DNA of 64,000 nt from Metaphire vulgaris (taxonomy: Eukaryota; Annelida; Clitellata; Crassiclitellata; Megascolecidae): positions 4,366,754 to 4,430,753 of the forward strand of contig CM030863.1 in assembly GCA_018105865.1 (NCBI GenBank), written 5' to 3'. The notes under the pieces were generated by a model that was not told the origin of the DNA, searched no databases, and saw only the letters and a list, made by a program, of their open reading frames with translations. Numbering within the stretch: position 1 is the first letter of the stretch; each line of letters opens with the position of its first letter. A program made the translations under genes and the position numbers. Shown here piece by piece: positions 34,259-44,873 of the stretch.

Positions 34259-34440
34259 CAGGGTGCGATTTGTGACTGGGGCAGTGGGGGGAATATTTGG
34301 GGGGGATAAAGAGTTTGGGGAGATGTAGTTCTTAAGGAAATTTAGCAGTGGTGGATGTAGTGGTAAAGGGATGAAGCAGTAGGGGGATGCAGTTGGGCAG
34401 TGGGGGGAAATCCCCACTTTCCCCTACAAATCGCGCCCTG
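34259..34440. mobile_element. hAT MITE with perfect 8-bp duplication, CAGGGTGCGATTTGT family
   Basis: Starts CAGGGTGCGATTTGTGAC and ends ACAAATCGCGCCCTG. Flanks GCTGATAG at 34,251-34,258 and GCTGATAG at 34,441-34,448, perfect. Second copy at 51,604-51,777. Confidence 0.92.
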
Positions 34441-34840
34441 GCTGATAGTTGCGATAGTACTGTAGCGGGGCTATAAAAATTATTCAATTACAACGCTGCC
34501 AACAACTTTTCAAGGGGCTCAAAATGCACCAATGAGCCGCATACAATTATCAAAAACGCACAACTAGCGGTTCGTCACTGAAACACAGGACAAGACAGGT
34601 AGAGATTTATGATGATAAAAAGCGCTAAACACCTAATTTGTACGAATTACGTACACAGGCGCTAAATAAATTCACGAGACGCTAACTCGCTAGCACTAAA
34701 AGTCAAGGCGAAACCCTTGAAGCCTTGATAAACATTGACAGCAAGACTCAATCGAAGCAAAACGTGTCAAAAATACTGTTAATTTTAAAGCAAAAATATT
34801 TATCTGAATGATAAAATAGCAAACTTTAGCAGCGAAGCGG

Positions 34841-34960
34841 CGGTTGAGAACGTACGCCATTATCGCTTAGACTCGCTCAATGCCGTCAGTGGACTCGCTA
34901 GATACCCGCGCTTTCGTGGTCACGTGACCAAACAAAGCCTAGCCATTGGTGATAAGTCGG
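34841..34960 (-). promoter_or_regulatory. possible promoter region of the recombinase-like gene
   Basis: Relatively GC-rich segment about 0.9-1.0 kb upstream of the N-terminal exon with GGTCACGTGACC (palindromic E-box/USF-type site, about 34,918-34,929) and an ATTGG (inverse CCAAT) about 20 bases on. Position and motifs only; no transcript evidence. Confidence 0.2.
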
Positions 34961-35553
34961 ATTCATGCGAAGTGAGGACGAGTCAAACACAAGGAGTCAA
35001 AAATTCGCAGAAATCGAAAATGTGTTAAATTAGTCGGAAACAAGTAAACTGGGGACAACGTCAGATTTCGATGTTCCTTATATATATAGATTCGTCTCGA
35101 CCTCGGGAATACGAATTGGGGACGGGCGCAAAACGGGGTCGTCCCCGAATGGGGGAGGCCCCCGGTGTCCGGTGGTTTTTCCGACGATTGTCCCCACTTG
35201 GCCGGTCTTACAAGAACACACACACGTGTGTGTGTGGGCAGGGGTATGCTCACACACACAACACACACAGTGTCACACACATATGGAAAAATTCTCCGTG
35301 TGGTCTTACCTCGCGGACAGTTCTCAAAACATCTGCGGAATTTTCAACATCTTATCGCGTGTTTTGTTCCTTTGACGTGTCTGTTGCGGACGGTTCTACA
35401 ACGGGATTCGTCACCGTGTGTGTGTGTTAGGGCGGCGATTTCCTTCGTTTCCATCAGGGCGGACTTTATGCTGTCTTCAATTGTGTGTTATCCTACGTTC
35501 GCCATCGGCATGCCAAATTATGTCAAAGCGCCTTTGACTTCGGCCTTCGTCGT

Positions 35554-35688
35554 GCGAAGGTTAATCGGTACATTTGAGACTCCTTTGTTCATCCCAGTTG
35601 CTCTGTCAGTTTCGTCCTCGATTTCTTTGCGCACCATTTCAAAGTCGGTAAAGATACGACCCTTGCAGTGAATAAATTCTGCATACTC
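35554..35688 (-). pseudogene. orphan dynamin GTPase-domain exon
   Basis: Reads [36 protein letters not shown] and VSNVPINLR without a stop: 45 residues that align with the classical dynamin GTPase domain just after the TRRPL region (family wording EFLHCKGKKFTDF, EIEAETDRVTG, NKGIS, VPINLR). The family then continues VYSPHV, but here it turns into SINE-tail wording (GACGAAGGCCGAAGTCAAAGGCGC) and stops. A plausible acceptor (CTTCTATAG) precedes it. No other dynamin exon is seen nearby, so it is a gene fragment or an exon truncated by a SINE. Confidence 0.75.
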
Positions 35689-35726
35689 TTGTATACACTA
35701 TAGAAGTCGTCGAGAAAGATAAGATA

Positions 35727-35815
35727 TATATATATATATATGTGTGTGTGTGTACATATATGCACTGTATATATATATACATATGTACATATATGTATAA
35801 TTGTATATATATGTA

Positions 35816-35877
<62 letters not shown>
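35727..35877. repeat. (TA)n/(TG)n microsatellite
   Basis: TA tract with TGTG and TACA breaks, about 150 bases. Confidence 0.97.
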
Positions 35878-35879
<2 letters not shown>

Positions 35880-36169
35880 GGCAGGAAAGATTGATGAGTG
35901 GTAATATCACTGGGCAGGAACGCCGACGGAACGGGTTCAATCCCAGGAGCCCCTAAGGTCGACTCAGCCTTAATCGCTAGAGGGCGGTAGTAACATCAAA
36001 ATGAGTATCAATGGCAAGTTGGCAACATTGCGAAAGTAACCATAGATTCGGCGGAAGAGACTGGCCACCGTCCGGTCCGCCGATGTATGGCTTAGCCGCC
36101 TATGGGCTGTTGGCTACAAAATACGGGGATCAGCACCGGACCTTACGGGCATTGAACCTACAGGTGAAA

Positions 36170-36172
<3 letters not shown>
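35878..36172 (+). mobile_element. tRNA-derived SINE
   Basis: A perfect B box GGTTCAATCCC (35,934-35,944) with an A-box-like GATGAGTGGTAAT about 30 bases before it, then a unique body (CTAAGGTCGACTCAGCC, CACCGTCCGGTCCGCC, CGCCTATGGGCTG) also present at 9585-9770. RNA polymerase III boxes plus a dispersed body are the SINE signature. A TA tract borders it on both sides. Confidence 0.78.

Positions 36173-36250
<78 letters not shown>
36171..36250. repeat. (TA)n microsatellite
   Basis: About 39 TA units starting right at the SINE 3' end. Confidence 0.98.
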
Positions 36251-36254
<4 letters not shown>

Positions 36255-36399
36255 ATTTAACTGCAATAAAGTCTGTTGTCGAAATCAATTCGATCAACAG
36301 TGTTGACATGTTACGTGACATGTTTGTGTCCTTTTAATCATTCCCAACATTCTGTTTCTCTTTCTTGCTGCTTCCATACATTGTTGAGATAATACTTCT

Positions 36400-36646
36400 A
36401 TGGATGATTACTTCTAAGTCTCTTTCTTTTTATGTTGCGGTTAGAACTTTTCCCCTAAAGCATATTCATTATCATTATAGAGCATTTATCGAATTTGAAG
36501 AGCATCTGCCAGTCCACAGACCACTGAAACAATTTTCTTAGATTCTCCTGTAAAATTTTTAGCATAATCCTCAGAGTCGATATTTCTACACATCTTTGTA
36601 TCATCTGCAAACTTTGAAATTTTGGATAGTAATCCTACGTCAATAT

Positions 36647-36720
<74 letters not shown>

Positions 36721-36880
36721 GCAATGGCCCAAGCACTGAGCCCTGAGGTACGCCACTAATAACTCTTGCCCATTCCGAATGGTCACCCTTATGCCAGCCT
36801 TCTCTCTTCTTTCCTTCAACCAATTCTGGATCTCTCTGAGAATACTCCCGCGTATTCCACAGGACTTTATTCCACTATAG
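36400..36880 (-). pseudogene. LINE reverse-transcriptase fragment split by a TA tract
   Basis: Reads KGDHSEWARVISGVPQGSVL, then GPLLFNIYI, then a TA tract, then VGLLSKISKFADDTKMCRN, then DYAKILQENLRKLFQWS. These are RT motifs: PQGSVLGPLLF and the catalytic FADD. The CR1/L2-like or similar non-LTR group fits. The TA tract (36,652-36,714) sits exactly at the codons for NIYIND. Confidence 0.8.
36652..36714. repeat. (TA)n tract grown inside RT coding sequence
   Basis: About 31 TA units in place of the codons between FNIY and VGLL of the RT. The original codons AAT ATA TAT are themselves a TA seed. Confidence 0.9.
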
Positions 36881-37327
36881 CGCCATATAAACTATCTATG
36901 AGCGAGTGCAAAAATAACACTGGGCTAAACAACGCTCTCGGCCATATATCAGTGCTGCATGGCTATTGTGCTTCAATCTGATGAAAGTGGGTGGCGTCGA
37001 AATTATTGGGAAACCGCCGACTACTTGCTGTCACATTCGCTAGGTGGCGTGACGGAATCGAACGCCTGATCTGATCCCCCCAATTAGTTATATTCCGAAT
37101 GAAATGTTCATTTTATTTTGATTTGGCTGGAGATTAAATTTTTGCTTTAAAATTTTGAGATATAACTTGTTTTAGCGCCGACTTAATTGCCCCTGCAGAT
37201 ATCAGTTTTATAGCTACTGTAGGCCAATTGGAAGTAGTAATTCTCAATTTCTTTCTCAGTACTGTGACTACTGTATGCTGTTTACTGTCAATTGCTCGCC
37301 GGTCAATTGCTCCCGGTCAATAACTCG

Positions 37328-37700
37328 CCGGTCAGCATTTTTTGAAATTGTAACATTAATTTGCTAATGCAGATAACGACAGCCAATAGGATGTTGGTTA
37401 ACAAATTATCAATAGTCACGTGATCGGCTACGCTTATGCATATTAATAAGCTTCTTTACCGCCATTGCGTTTGTTTCTTGTTGAAATTAAATAAATAATA
37501 TTATTACTTGAGAATGGACGGAAATAAATCTGTTGACAGTTTGCCCGAGACTTTTACGTATCGCCTGAATGAAACTTGGCTTATTAATATGCGTGAGCCT
37601 AGTCATGATTTCTTAATCAACATCCTGTTGGCTGTCATTATCTGCATTAGCAAATCAATGTCTACAATTTCGAAAAAAAATATGCCGGTCAAATGCTAAC
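37328..37700. mobile_element. foldback element with about 100-bp arms
   Basis: Left arm 37,328-37,436 and right arm 37,590-37,700 are inverted copies (GATTTGCTAATGCAGATAA, GACAGCCAA, AGGATGTTG) at roughly 85-90% by eye. Outer wording is GCCGGTCA / TGACCGGC. Left of it are direct copies of GGTCAATTGCTCGCC. The centre has a 63-codon ORF that I judge accidental. Confidence 0.8.
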
Positions 37701-37878
37701 GAGAACAATAATGCCAATTCCCCCAATTGCAGTAAATAAAAATAATAGTTTCCGAGAGAAAGTACTTACTATACTGTTCAATTCTTTGTTCTTCGCTGTG
37801 AATGTACATGACATAGGCCTATGTCGGGCTATTTTATGATTTATCACTACTTGATTTTTTCTGTATTCGCTTGAAAAT

Positions 37879-37960
37879 TTGTGCCGTGGCCGGGAGTTGA
37901 ACCACGGACCTCAATTGGCAGCCCAGTGCGCTAACCACTGCTCAACCGCGCACCCCTCGA
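37879..37960 (-). mobile_element. tRNA-derived SINE head (tRNA-Gly-like)
   Basis: On the minus strand: A box TGAGCAGTGGTTAGCGCAC, B box GGTTCAACTCCC and a roughly tRNA-sized fold. The anticodon-loop position reads CTGCCAA. The acceptor stem pairs over only 4-5 bases, so I treat it as a SINE head or tRNA pseudogene rather than a working tRNA. Confidence 0.65.
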
Positions 37961-38179
37961 TGGAGTAATGGAATAATAACAATTATTATATTAGATTACA
38001 CTTTGTGTTTATTGAGATGGCATCAATGGACTTCTACAGCGTATAGACTACATGCGTTCAGGCGCATCAAACAGGTCATGACCGTTTTTAGGAATTGAAG
38101 GTCTACCAGCTGAATTTTCATGGCATCAGATTACCGAATTCGGCCATCAGTTTCTCTTTGACCGTCTTTTCTTCTCTTA

Positions 38180-38670
38180 GTAGAGATAGATAGACAAACA
38201 TTTATTTGACCACAACATGAATTCAGTAATATGTCGTAAATAGAACAAGTAAGTAAAACAAAGTGAGTGTTCCAAAGGGACGCAGAAGGTTAACTCTGAC
38301 CTGCGCCCAGATATGAATCTATAATTATGTAACTATGTAACTAAGGAACAGATTAAATATGCTATATTAATAAAACAGTAAGCTGTCATCGATACATGGT
38401 TTAGGTGTTAGTAGGCTTGCATTTCCAGACAGATTGTAGTTGCGATTATCGGGGAGGAGGTGGGAACGGGCTGAACAGTTACAGAATGTTACAAATTTAG
38501 CGAAGCAGTGGTTGTCTAATTTCTTTCTGAAGGAGCTTATGGTTTGTGCTTTGACAATTTCATCACTTAGATTATTTCAAGCATCGATGGCCCTATCAGT
38601 AAGCACTCATTAATAGTTGGGTCGACAAGTTGAAACTCTGAGGCAGAATAAACCTAAAGGCTTTAAGTGC
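38180..38670 (-). pseudogene. LINE ORF2 C-terminal fragment with 3' UTR
   Basis: Minus strand reads DRAIDAWNNLSDEIVKAQTI, SSFRKKLDNH, then a Cys/Arg-rich tail and a stop: the W-LP-E-V-A-S---FK--LD pattern ending many CR1/I-type ORF2 proteins. AT-rich UTR follows toward 38,180 with a short GATA-type tail. Confidence 0.7.
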
Positions 38671-38948
38671 CAATGTTTAGTGATTCAAATAGTCATGTAT
38701 GTGACTGTGTCAACAACGTCAGCAGTGCTGTCATTGCCACTTGTAGACTTGCAGTCTATGTTTTGGTAGATAATTATAAGACGTTATAAGCAATATGAAA
38801 ATGAAGAATTGACAGAAATATGTAAAACAATTGTTACGAAATTGTCATAATAGTTTAGATGAGCCTGGGGTCCAATAATGTAGAATATATGTGTCCACGG
38901 ATCCTGCTAAGCCTCCTCCGGATCAATCGCCGCAACAATCTCTACGTC

Positions 38949-38996
<48 letters not shown>

Positions 38997-39014
38997 CATT
39001 AATTCCTTAATATG

Positions 39015-39067
<53 letters not shown>

Positions 39068-39088
39068 ATAATAATAATAATAATAATA
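38949..39088. repeat. (AAT)n/(ACT)n compound tract
   Basis: AAT units, a short unique break, about 20 ACT units, then AAT again. Confidence 0.97.
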
Positions 39089-40059
39089 GTTAATGCATAC
39101 AAACCCTTCGAAGTAGTTTCACTGACAGTCGAAAGATTGATAGAGTACCACAGTCGGCTTGACGACCCTCCCGCTCACGGCCAGCGACTGTGCGACGCCA
39201 TCTAGTAAGTGTATCTTCAAGCAAGTAACAACAGATAGGTCTATTTAAAAGAGCGAAAGAATTACGATATTCACTTCAACATTTGAAATCTGATTCGTCA
39301 GGTGGTCGGTCTGCTGGTTATGATAAGCCGCGAGAGCAAAGGCTTTGGGTCGAGATATAGGATCATCGCAAGGCTCACAAAGCCAATAAATCAAAAGTGG
39401 CCATCCATAAATGACGTAACTTTTTTTGACCCCCTCCCCTAAGTGCGTTACGTCATTTGTGTAGGCCCCAAAGGCAAACAAAAACCAGAACAACTTCGCA
39501 TTTGCCAACAAGATAATTATGCAGCAGCTGCCCTATCTATGAAAAGATACTTTACCGATGACAGCTGATAAATTATTACTCCTGCTGCTTCATCTTCTCC
39601 TTCTTCTCCTCCCCTCCTCCTCCTCCTTCTTCTTCTTCTTTATCATTAGCCACTCCCTGAGGAGCATAGATCACTTACGAGAGCCTTCAATGCGGTTTTC
39701 TCTTCAGCTAGCAAAACTAGACAGTCATATTTGAGTTTTTTTTACGAAGAGCCTGCTTATAGCCAAGTCTCTGTTAAACAGGATGAGAGCAATTAAATGA
39801 GCTTTTCTCAGTGTACTTTTGATAGCGTTTCAGTCCGGTTTCGATGAAGTAACTGATGGCGTTGATTATGTGTTAATGTCTAATCGCTATTAGAAATTCG
39901 AATGAAACTATTCTTAGACAGAATGGAATAAAATGATCTCCAGTCGATTTTTAGTTTGGATTAGGCCTATCTTTCGTTCGAACTTTCCGACTCATGCCAG
40001 GAAATGATGGAAGGTGAGCTAGTTTTTAAACATTATCGTTCAGCCCTATATGAGACAAA

Positions 40060-40236
40060 TAAAATAAAATGTCACGGGGACAAAATGTCAGCGGACAAAA
40101 TTTCACGGACAAAATATGACCTTAACTCTAACCCTTACCCTGAACCGTGACATTTTCCGCTGACATTTTGGCCCCATGACATTTTGTCCGTGACATTTTG
40201 TCCGCGGACAAAATGTCCGCGGACATTTTGTCCGGC
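40060..40236. repeat. cluster of GGACAAAATGTC palindromes
   Basis: About nine units of (G)GACAAAATGTC(C/A) in both orientations around a CCTTAACTCTAACCC centre, including GTCCGCGGACAAAATGTCC. The whole block is self-complementary and could form a cruciform. Confidence 0.85.
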
Positions 40237-40464
40237 CACGATAAAATATTAACAAAGTGGAAGTGCCAGCCGAAAGGTTTTTTACAAGGAAACAGTATTA
40301 CGAAACCCGTGGACATTAGGGTGTAGTGATGTCAGCTATTTTTACGCACATTTCAGGTTTTGTACAATTAATTATCCTGATTTTAAATATAAAAAGAATT
40401 TTTCACTGCAACAAGCGGAACACCTCCTTTTTACCACAAGAATTGTCCTTCAGAACGTCAGTTT

Positions 40465-42270
40465 TTGATGGACCAGAGAACCACACGAAAAATGCAAATC
40501 GGTACAATCGATAGAAAGGTAACAGCAGTTATGAAAAGAAAACAAGCAATGGAAGATTGGATGAAAGAAAGAGAAGGTGAAGAAAGCAGAAGGAAGATGG
40601 CAAGGGAGAACATAGTTTCACCTGCGAAAGTGTTTGCAGCACTGCAGGAAGAGTCAGATTCGGATGCCTGTAGTTCCAGTGCAAAAGAAGCTGATGATTT
40701 GTCTGATGATGCTGATGATGATGACTGGACTGAGGCTTTCCAACAACAGGACAGGAATATGGTACCAATACCAACCAATGCTTTGGAAGCAGAACACTAT
40801 AGAGTGTCAAATAGGGCAGCTGCGGCCATCAGCACAGCAACATCGGTGGACTATGGCACTGTTAGTTTTAAAGACCAGACTGATCAATGTTGTCGATCAT
40901 CACAAAGTATGGAGGGCTCGACAACAGTTGAGAGGGACTATCAAGGCAACTCCTATCAACAAGGAAGAGGAAATAATGGGAATATTTTTTGATGGGCGAA
41001 AAGACAAGACACTGATGAGAGAGAAAAGGGGAGACAAGTGGTATAGGCTAGTATGAAGAAAACTGAAGAACACGTCGTACTGATTGGTGAACCGGGAACT
41101 TTCTATCTATGCCATTTAACACTGGAACGAGGCACAGGTTCTGCTATTGCTTATAGCATTCACAGTACACTGGAAGAAATGGGAATTACAAATAAGATCA
41201 TGCATGGCAGTTGGAGCCGATAGCACAGCTAGTAACACTGGGCACCGCGGTGGGGCAATGCATCTGTTAGAGCTTCACACTGGTCGGCCTCTGCAGTGGT
41301 TCATTTGCTCTTTACACTTGAACGAGCTTCCATTCCGCCACCTGTGCAAGGCACTCATTGGTCCAACTGAAGGACCCACACTATGGAAAGAACCAATTGG
41401 AAATGCATTGCCACTTTCTGCAGAAGGATTTAAACTCATTACCGATGGTGATCTTCTTCCAGAAATCGACGTCACCGAACTTAGTAATGACCAAGCCTAC
41501 CTGTACAAAATGATCACAGCTATTAGAAGTGGGAGCATCAGTGACGATTTACTGCAGGAAAAACCTGGGCCCGTGTCTATGGCCAGATGGCTCACCACTG
41601 CTAGTAAAATATGTCGGCTGTATGTGGCAGGGTGGTTTCAGTTAACTGTAACTGAAACTGAAATATCAGTTAACTGAAAAATAACCAATCAGTTAACTGT
41701 AACTGAAACTAAAACTGAAAAATACCAATAACTATAACTGGAACTGTAACTGAAAAATAAAGAACTGAAATAGTTAAAATAACTGAAAAATAAATGACAA
41801 ACTTAAGAAGTCAAACACCCAAAGAAAAGATCTTCTAGTGAACACTTTGAAGCTCTTGATCTTCCAAAATTAGGGGTAATCTGCGCAGTTTAGCTAGGGG
41901 TGCGGGATATTTGCAATGTTGTAGCGATAACACCATGCAACGATAGATTAAAATTAAAGAGTAGAGTTATTGCATAATAAGAAAAAACATCGAAATTTCA
42001 TTAATGAGTTCAATGGAAATAACTGAAAAATAACTGTAACTGAAACTGAAAAATAAGCAAGAACTGAAACCACACTGGTATGTGGCAACAGTGCAACCAA
42101 GTAACCAACTGTATTCCCCGACACACTTCATTGTCTGCAGCTATGATGGGCCTACAATCCCCCTACATGGTTTAGCATCAAGTTTCGCCCAAGATGCACG
42201 GACGGACCAAAGCACATGCTTCAACAAATTAAGCAGCAGATATTGTTATCATCCGCCTGCAGGAATATAA
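40465..42270 (+). pseudogene. decayed transposase-like gene
   Basis: Coding wording runs across three frames: RKQAMEDWMKEREGEES, an acidic DDADDDDW run, VSNRAAAAISTAT, then VDHHKVWRARQQLRG and IFFDGRKDKTLM, EEHVVLIGEPGTFYL, then SNTGHRGGAMHLLELHTG, RPLQWFICSLHLNELPFRHL and RWLTTASKICRLYVA. The order FDGRKD, then GxDxTxxNTG, then GRPLQWF-C-LHxNELPxRHL matches, from memory, a transposase-like protein abundant in some arthropod genomes; I cannot assign the superfamily firmly. Frame breaks near 40,860, 41,045 and 41,220 make it inactive, and a 450-bp MITE splits it at 41,628. Coding resumes after the MITE with TVQPSNQLYSPTHFIV and ends at 42,270. Confidence 0.7.
41628..42077. mobile_element. hAT MITE with perfect 8-bp duplication, inside the transposase gene
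   Basis: Starts CAGGGTGGTTTCAGTT and ends with the inverse of CAGTGTGGTTTCAGTT. Flanks GTATGTGG at 41,620-41,627 and GTATGTGG at 42,078-42,085, perfect. Subterminal regions are dense in AACTGAAA/AACTGTAACTG units. Removing it with one target copy rejoins RLYVA with TVQPS in frame. Confidence 0.93.
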
Positions 42271-42504
42271 CACGGCCCGTATTGCAACGAAACTCATACG
42301 GTTGCAACAGAGACTATGTTCATGAATATTAACGAGTATTCATGAATATTAACGAATATATTAACGGTTCATGAATATTAATGGTATGTTTATCTTGAGG
42401 AGAAGACTCATAGTATCAGAGAGAGACAACAAAGTCAGCTGGTTCGGCCGGCTGATTTCATTACTCAAGCTGCGACGCACTTTACTAAGTTTTCAGCACC
42501 TACG

Positions 42505-43360
42505 ATGGAAGAAGTGAAGAAACTGGTATTATCGTCTCCGAATAAACAATGTCCCAGCGACCCAATACCGACCTGGTTGGTGAAAGAGTCGATTGATATC
42601 CTGACTCCATTCTTAGTCCAACTGTTTTCAACTTCTCTATTGAATGCTGAATTCCCTAAGACTTGGAAGCATGGAATAGTGTATCCAAGGTTGAAAAAAC
42701 CAGAATCTGATCAAACTCAAGTTAACATCTATCGGCCTGTTACGAATCTTTCGTTTTTGTCCAAATTACTTGAACGCATTGTAAACAGACAGCTTACCAG
42801 TTATTTGATACAAAATGGTTTACTACCAGAACAATCGGCATATCGTCAAGGACACTCAACCGAGACGCTGATTCTAAGAGTGTTCAACGACTTAGTAGAT
42901 GCAGTGGCAAACGGTCAACTTGCATTATTGTGTTTGCTTGATCTTTCATCTCCCCCTTATCCCCCTTAGATTACTCTCCCGCCGTTTCGGACTGATCTTC
43001 TGGCTTGACCTGGCTCTAATGCTATTTGGATTTGGTGCGCCATCGGCTGATGACCTGGGCATTATGATAGTGGCGCTATAGAAGTTGATTGATTGATTGA
43101 TTGATCAGCTTTTGATTCCGTAGATCATCGCATCTTGATCAACAGGTTCAATATTACGTTTGGAGTCGACGACATGGCGCTATCCTGGATTTCTGACTAC
43201 CTTTCAGACATGACTCAGACTGTTTCCTGGAACGGCGGTCTGTCGACTAGAAGGCCAGTCAAGAATGGGGTACCCCCGCAGGGCTCGGTGCTAGGCCCCT
43301 TACAAGATTGTTTAGTGCTAGAATTGGTCGACAGGTGGAACGAATTAAATGCACTGTAAT
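42505..43360 (+). pseudogene. CR1/L2-like LINE reverse-transcriptase fragment
   Basis: Reads PNKQCPSDPIPTWLVKES, then NIYRPVTNLSFLSKLLERIV, then SAYRQGHSTETLI and LLDLSS, then after an insertion AFDSVDH and GVPPQGSVLGPL. These are RT motifs of the CR1/L2 type (DPIPTWLLK, YRPVSNLSFLSK, AYR-GHSTET, DLSAAFD-VDH, PQGSVLGP). The catalytic FADD part is deleted after 43,305. Confidence 0.85.
42951..43106 (+). mobile_element. SINE/LINE 3' tail inserted in the RT
   Basis: Contains TTGACCTGGCTCTAATG, GGTGCGCCATCGGCTGATG, GGGCATTATGATAGTGGCG, CTATAGAAG and a (TTGA)n tail. The same unit is at 58,195-58,345. It interrupts LLDLSS|AFDSVDH exactly, so the RT reads on when it is removed. Confidence 0.85.
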
Positions 43361-43640
43361 GTCTACTAATGTAAAGGACTTTAAAATAAACCTGTGTAGT
43401 ATGGGCTACTAGATTGGTAGTATATGGCTATTAGACTATTGATAACGTCTTGCAGAAGTACTGAGTGCAGTAACTACTTAATGAGGCATTTATGACATCA
43501 CGTGCTGCAAAGTTTTGCTATTTGCAGATGCAAAGACGAGAAGACAAATAAGCAGAATATGCATATTAGAGGACAAGAGGGCAAAGGATGAGATTACACC
43601 GCAAGACGCTAATATGAATGAATGGATGAATGGATGGAAC

Positions 43641-43806
43641 CAGTGTTTTATACAGGCCTGTTAGAAGGGGAGATTCCCCCCCCCCAAAAAAAAAAAAATT
43701 CCCAGCACTTACACACATTTTGCATTGAACTGTGTCTTTTCCTCCAACCAAGTCGATCCCCTGAAAGCCTCAACCCCCCAAGGCCTGAGGTCTGGATAAA
43801 GCACTG
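43641..43806. mobile_element. hAT MITE with perfect 8-bp duplication, CAGTGTTTTATACAGGCC family, copy 2
   Basis: Starts CAGTGTTTTATACAGGCCTG and ends as the inverse of CAGTGCTTTATCCAGACC. Flanks GATGGAAC at 43,633-43,640 and GATGGAAC at 43,807-43,814, perfect. Confidence 0.93.
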
Positions 43807-43904
43807 GATGGAACATACATGTAGTGGTCCTCACACAAACAGATCCTACTGAATTACTCGAAACCCGGTTATTACAACGTTATCATCTGTCATTTGTGGA
43901 TGAA

Positions 43905-44293
43905 TGAGATTAGATATCTTGGAGTGACGTTGAAAAAGGGACGACACCGGGTCACCTATTTCGGAAGCTAAACTAAATTCTTTCACACTTTTAAATGCTT
44001 GTATAGTCGCAGCAGAGCTGCTACGTCTGAATTGATAGGTGTTAACCTTGTAAATAGTAGCTGTTTACCTATTGCATGGCATGGAAGCCACCTGTACAAA
44101 CAAAAGTACTATGAATGCTCTTGACAGATTGATACAAGTAGTTGTGTGTAACATTTTTAAAACAGCGGAGGCAGGTAATGTTGATTGCATTAGATTAATG
44201 ACGGGTTTTGAAGGTATACATGCGGTTGTAAAAAAAATAGCGACAAGCTTCCTTTGTAAAGAAGTCCCTGTACCTTGCCGATTGTATTGCTAG
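43905..44293 (+). pseudogene. LINE ORF2 C-terminal region
   Basis: Reads RYLGVTLKKGRHRV, then KLNSF and SRAATSELIGVN, then HGMEATCTNKSTMNALDRL and FKTAEAGNVD. This is the order after the RT domain in CR1/L2-like LINEs (YLGV, a hydrophobic LP---YG-EA, N-S---SLD). Probably the same original insertion as 42,505-43,360, with a deletion and the MITE between. Confidence 0.7.
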
Positions 44294-44489
44294 AATTTGT
44301 CCGAGGGCAGGGGCTGGCGGGACGGGCAGTGATAGTGGCAGGTAGCGACGGGGGCGCTGTTATGCTGCACTGTGTAAAGTGTGTGTTTAGTTAAATAGTT
44401 TATTAATTCAGTCGGTTTAGTTTGTATTTGTTTGTTTCTTGTTTTGCGTATCGTTTGATGCTGTGTTTATCACGAATAAAGTTTCTCAA

Positions 44490-44490
44490 A

Positions 44491-44551
<61 letters not shown>

Positions 44552-44594
44552 CTACCTAGTATTTGTCACATTTTCATTCAAACTGAATATGAGC

Positions 44595-44664
<70 letters not shown>

Positions 44665-44698
44665 AATTATTATTATTATTATATTCATTTGTTCTTTA

Positions 44699-44745
<47 letters not shown>
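44490..44745. repeat. (ATT)n tract, three blocks
   Basis: Three ATT blocks separated by 35-45-base unique pieces, directly before the TPR gene exon. The frame through it is open and fused to the gene, so a long upstream poly-Tyr extension is an artefact. Confidence 0.97.
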
Positions 44746-44746
<1 letters not shown>

Positions 44747-44873
44747 TGAATTTGATTATTTTCTGATTGCAGAAAACAGTGACGACAACGAGCTATCACT
44801 CCTTAAGAGAAAACTGTATTCTCTATCGTCTTCAGTAGATTTTCATTTCCAATTCATAACTGCATTTGAAAAA

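Noticed and set aside
37879..37960. Functional tRNA-Gly gene
   Set aside because: A and B boxes are good but the acceptor stem pairs poorly and the anticodon stem is weak; better read as a SINE head.
42951..43106. Alternative splicing or an intron inside the LINE RT
   Set aside because: The interruption is a dispersed tail unit found again at 58,195-58,345, with no splice-site consensus at its edges.
44439..44873. 145-residue N-terminal extension of the TPR protein
   Set aside because: Mostly poly-Tyr from ATT tracts; an acceptor at 44,772 and a well-placed ATG at 44,874 explain the true start.
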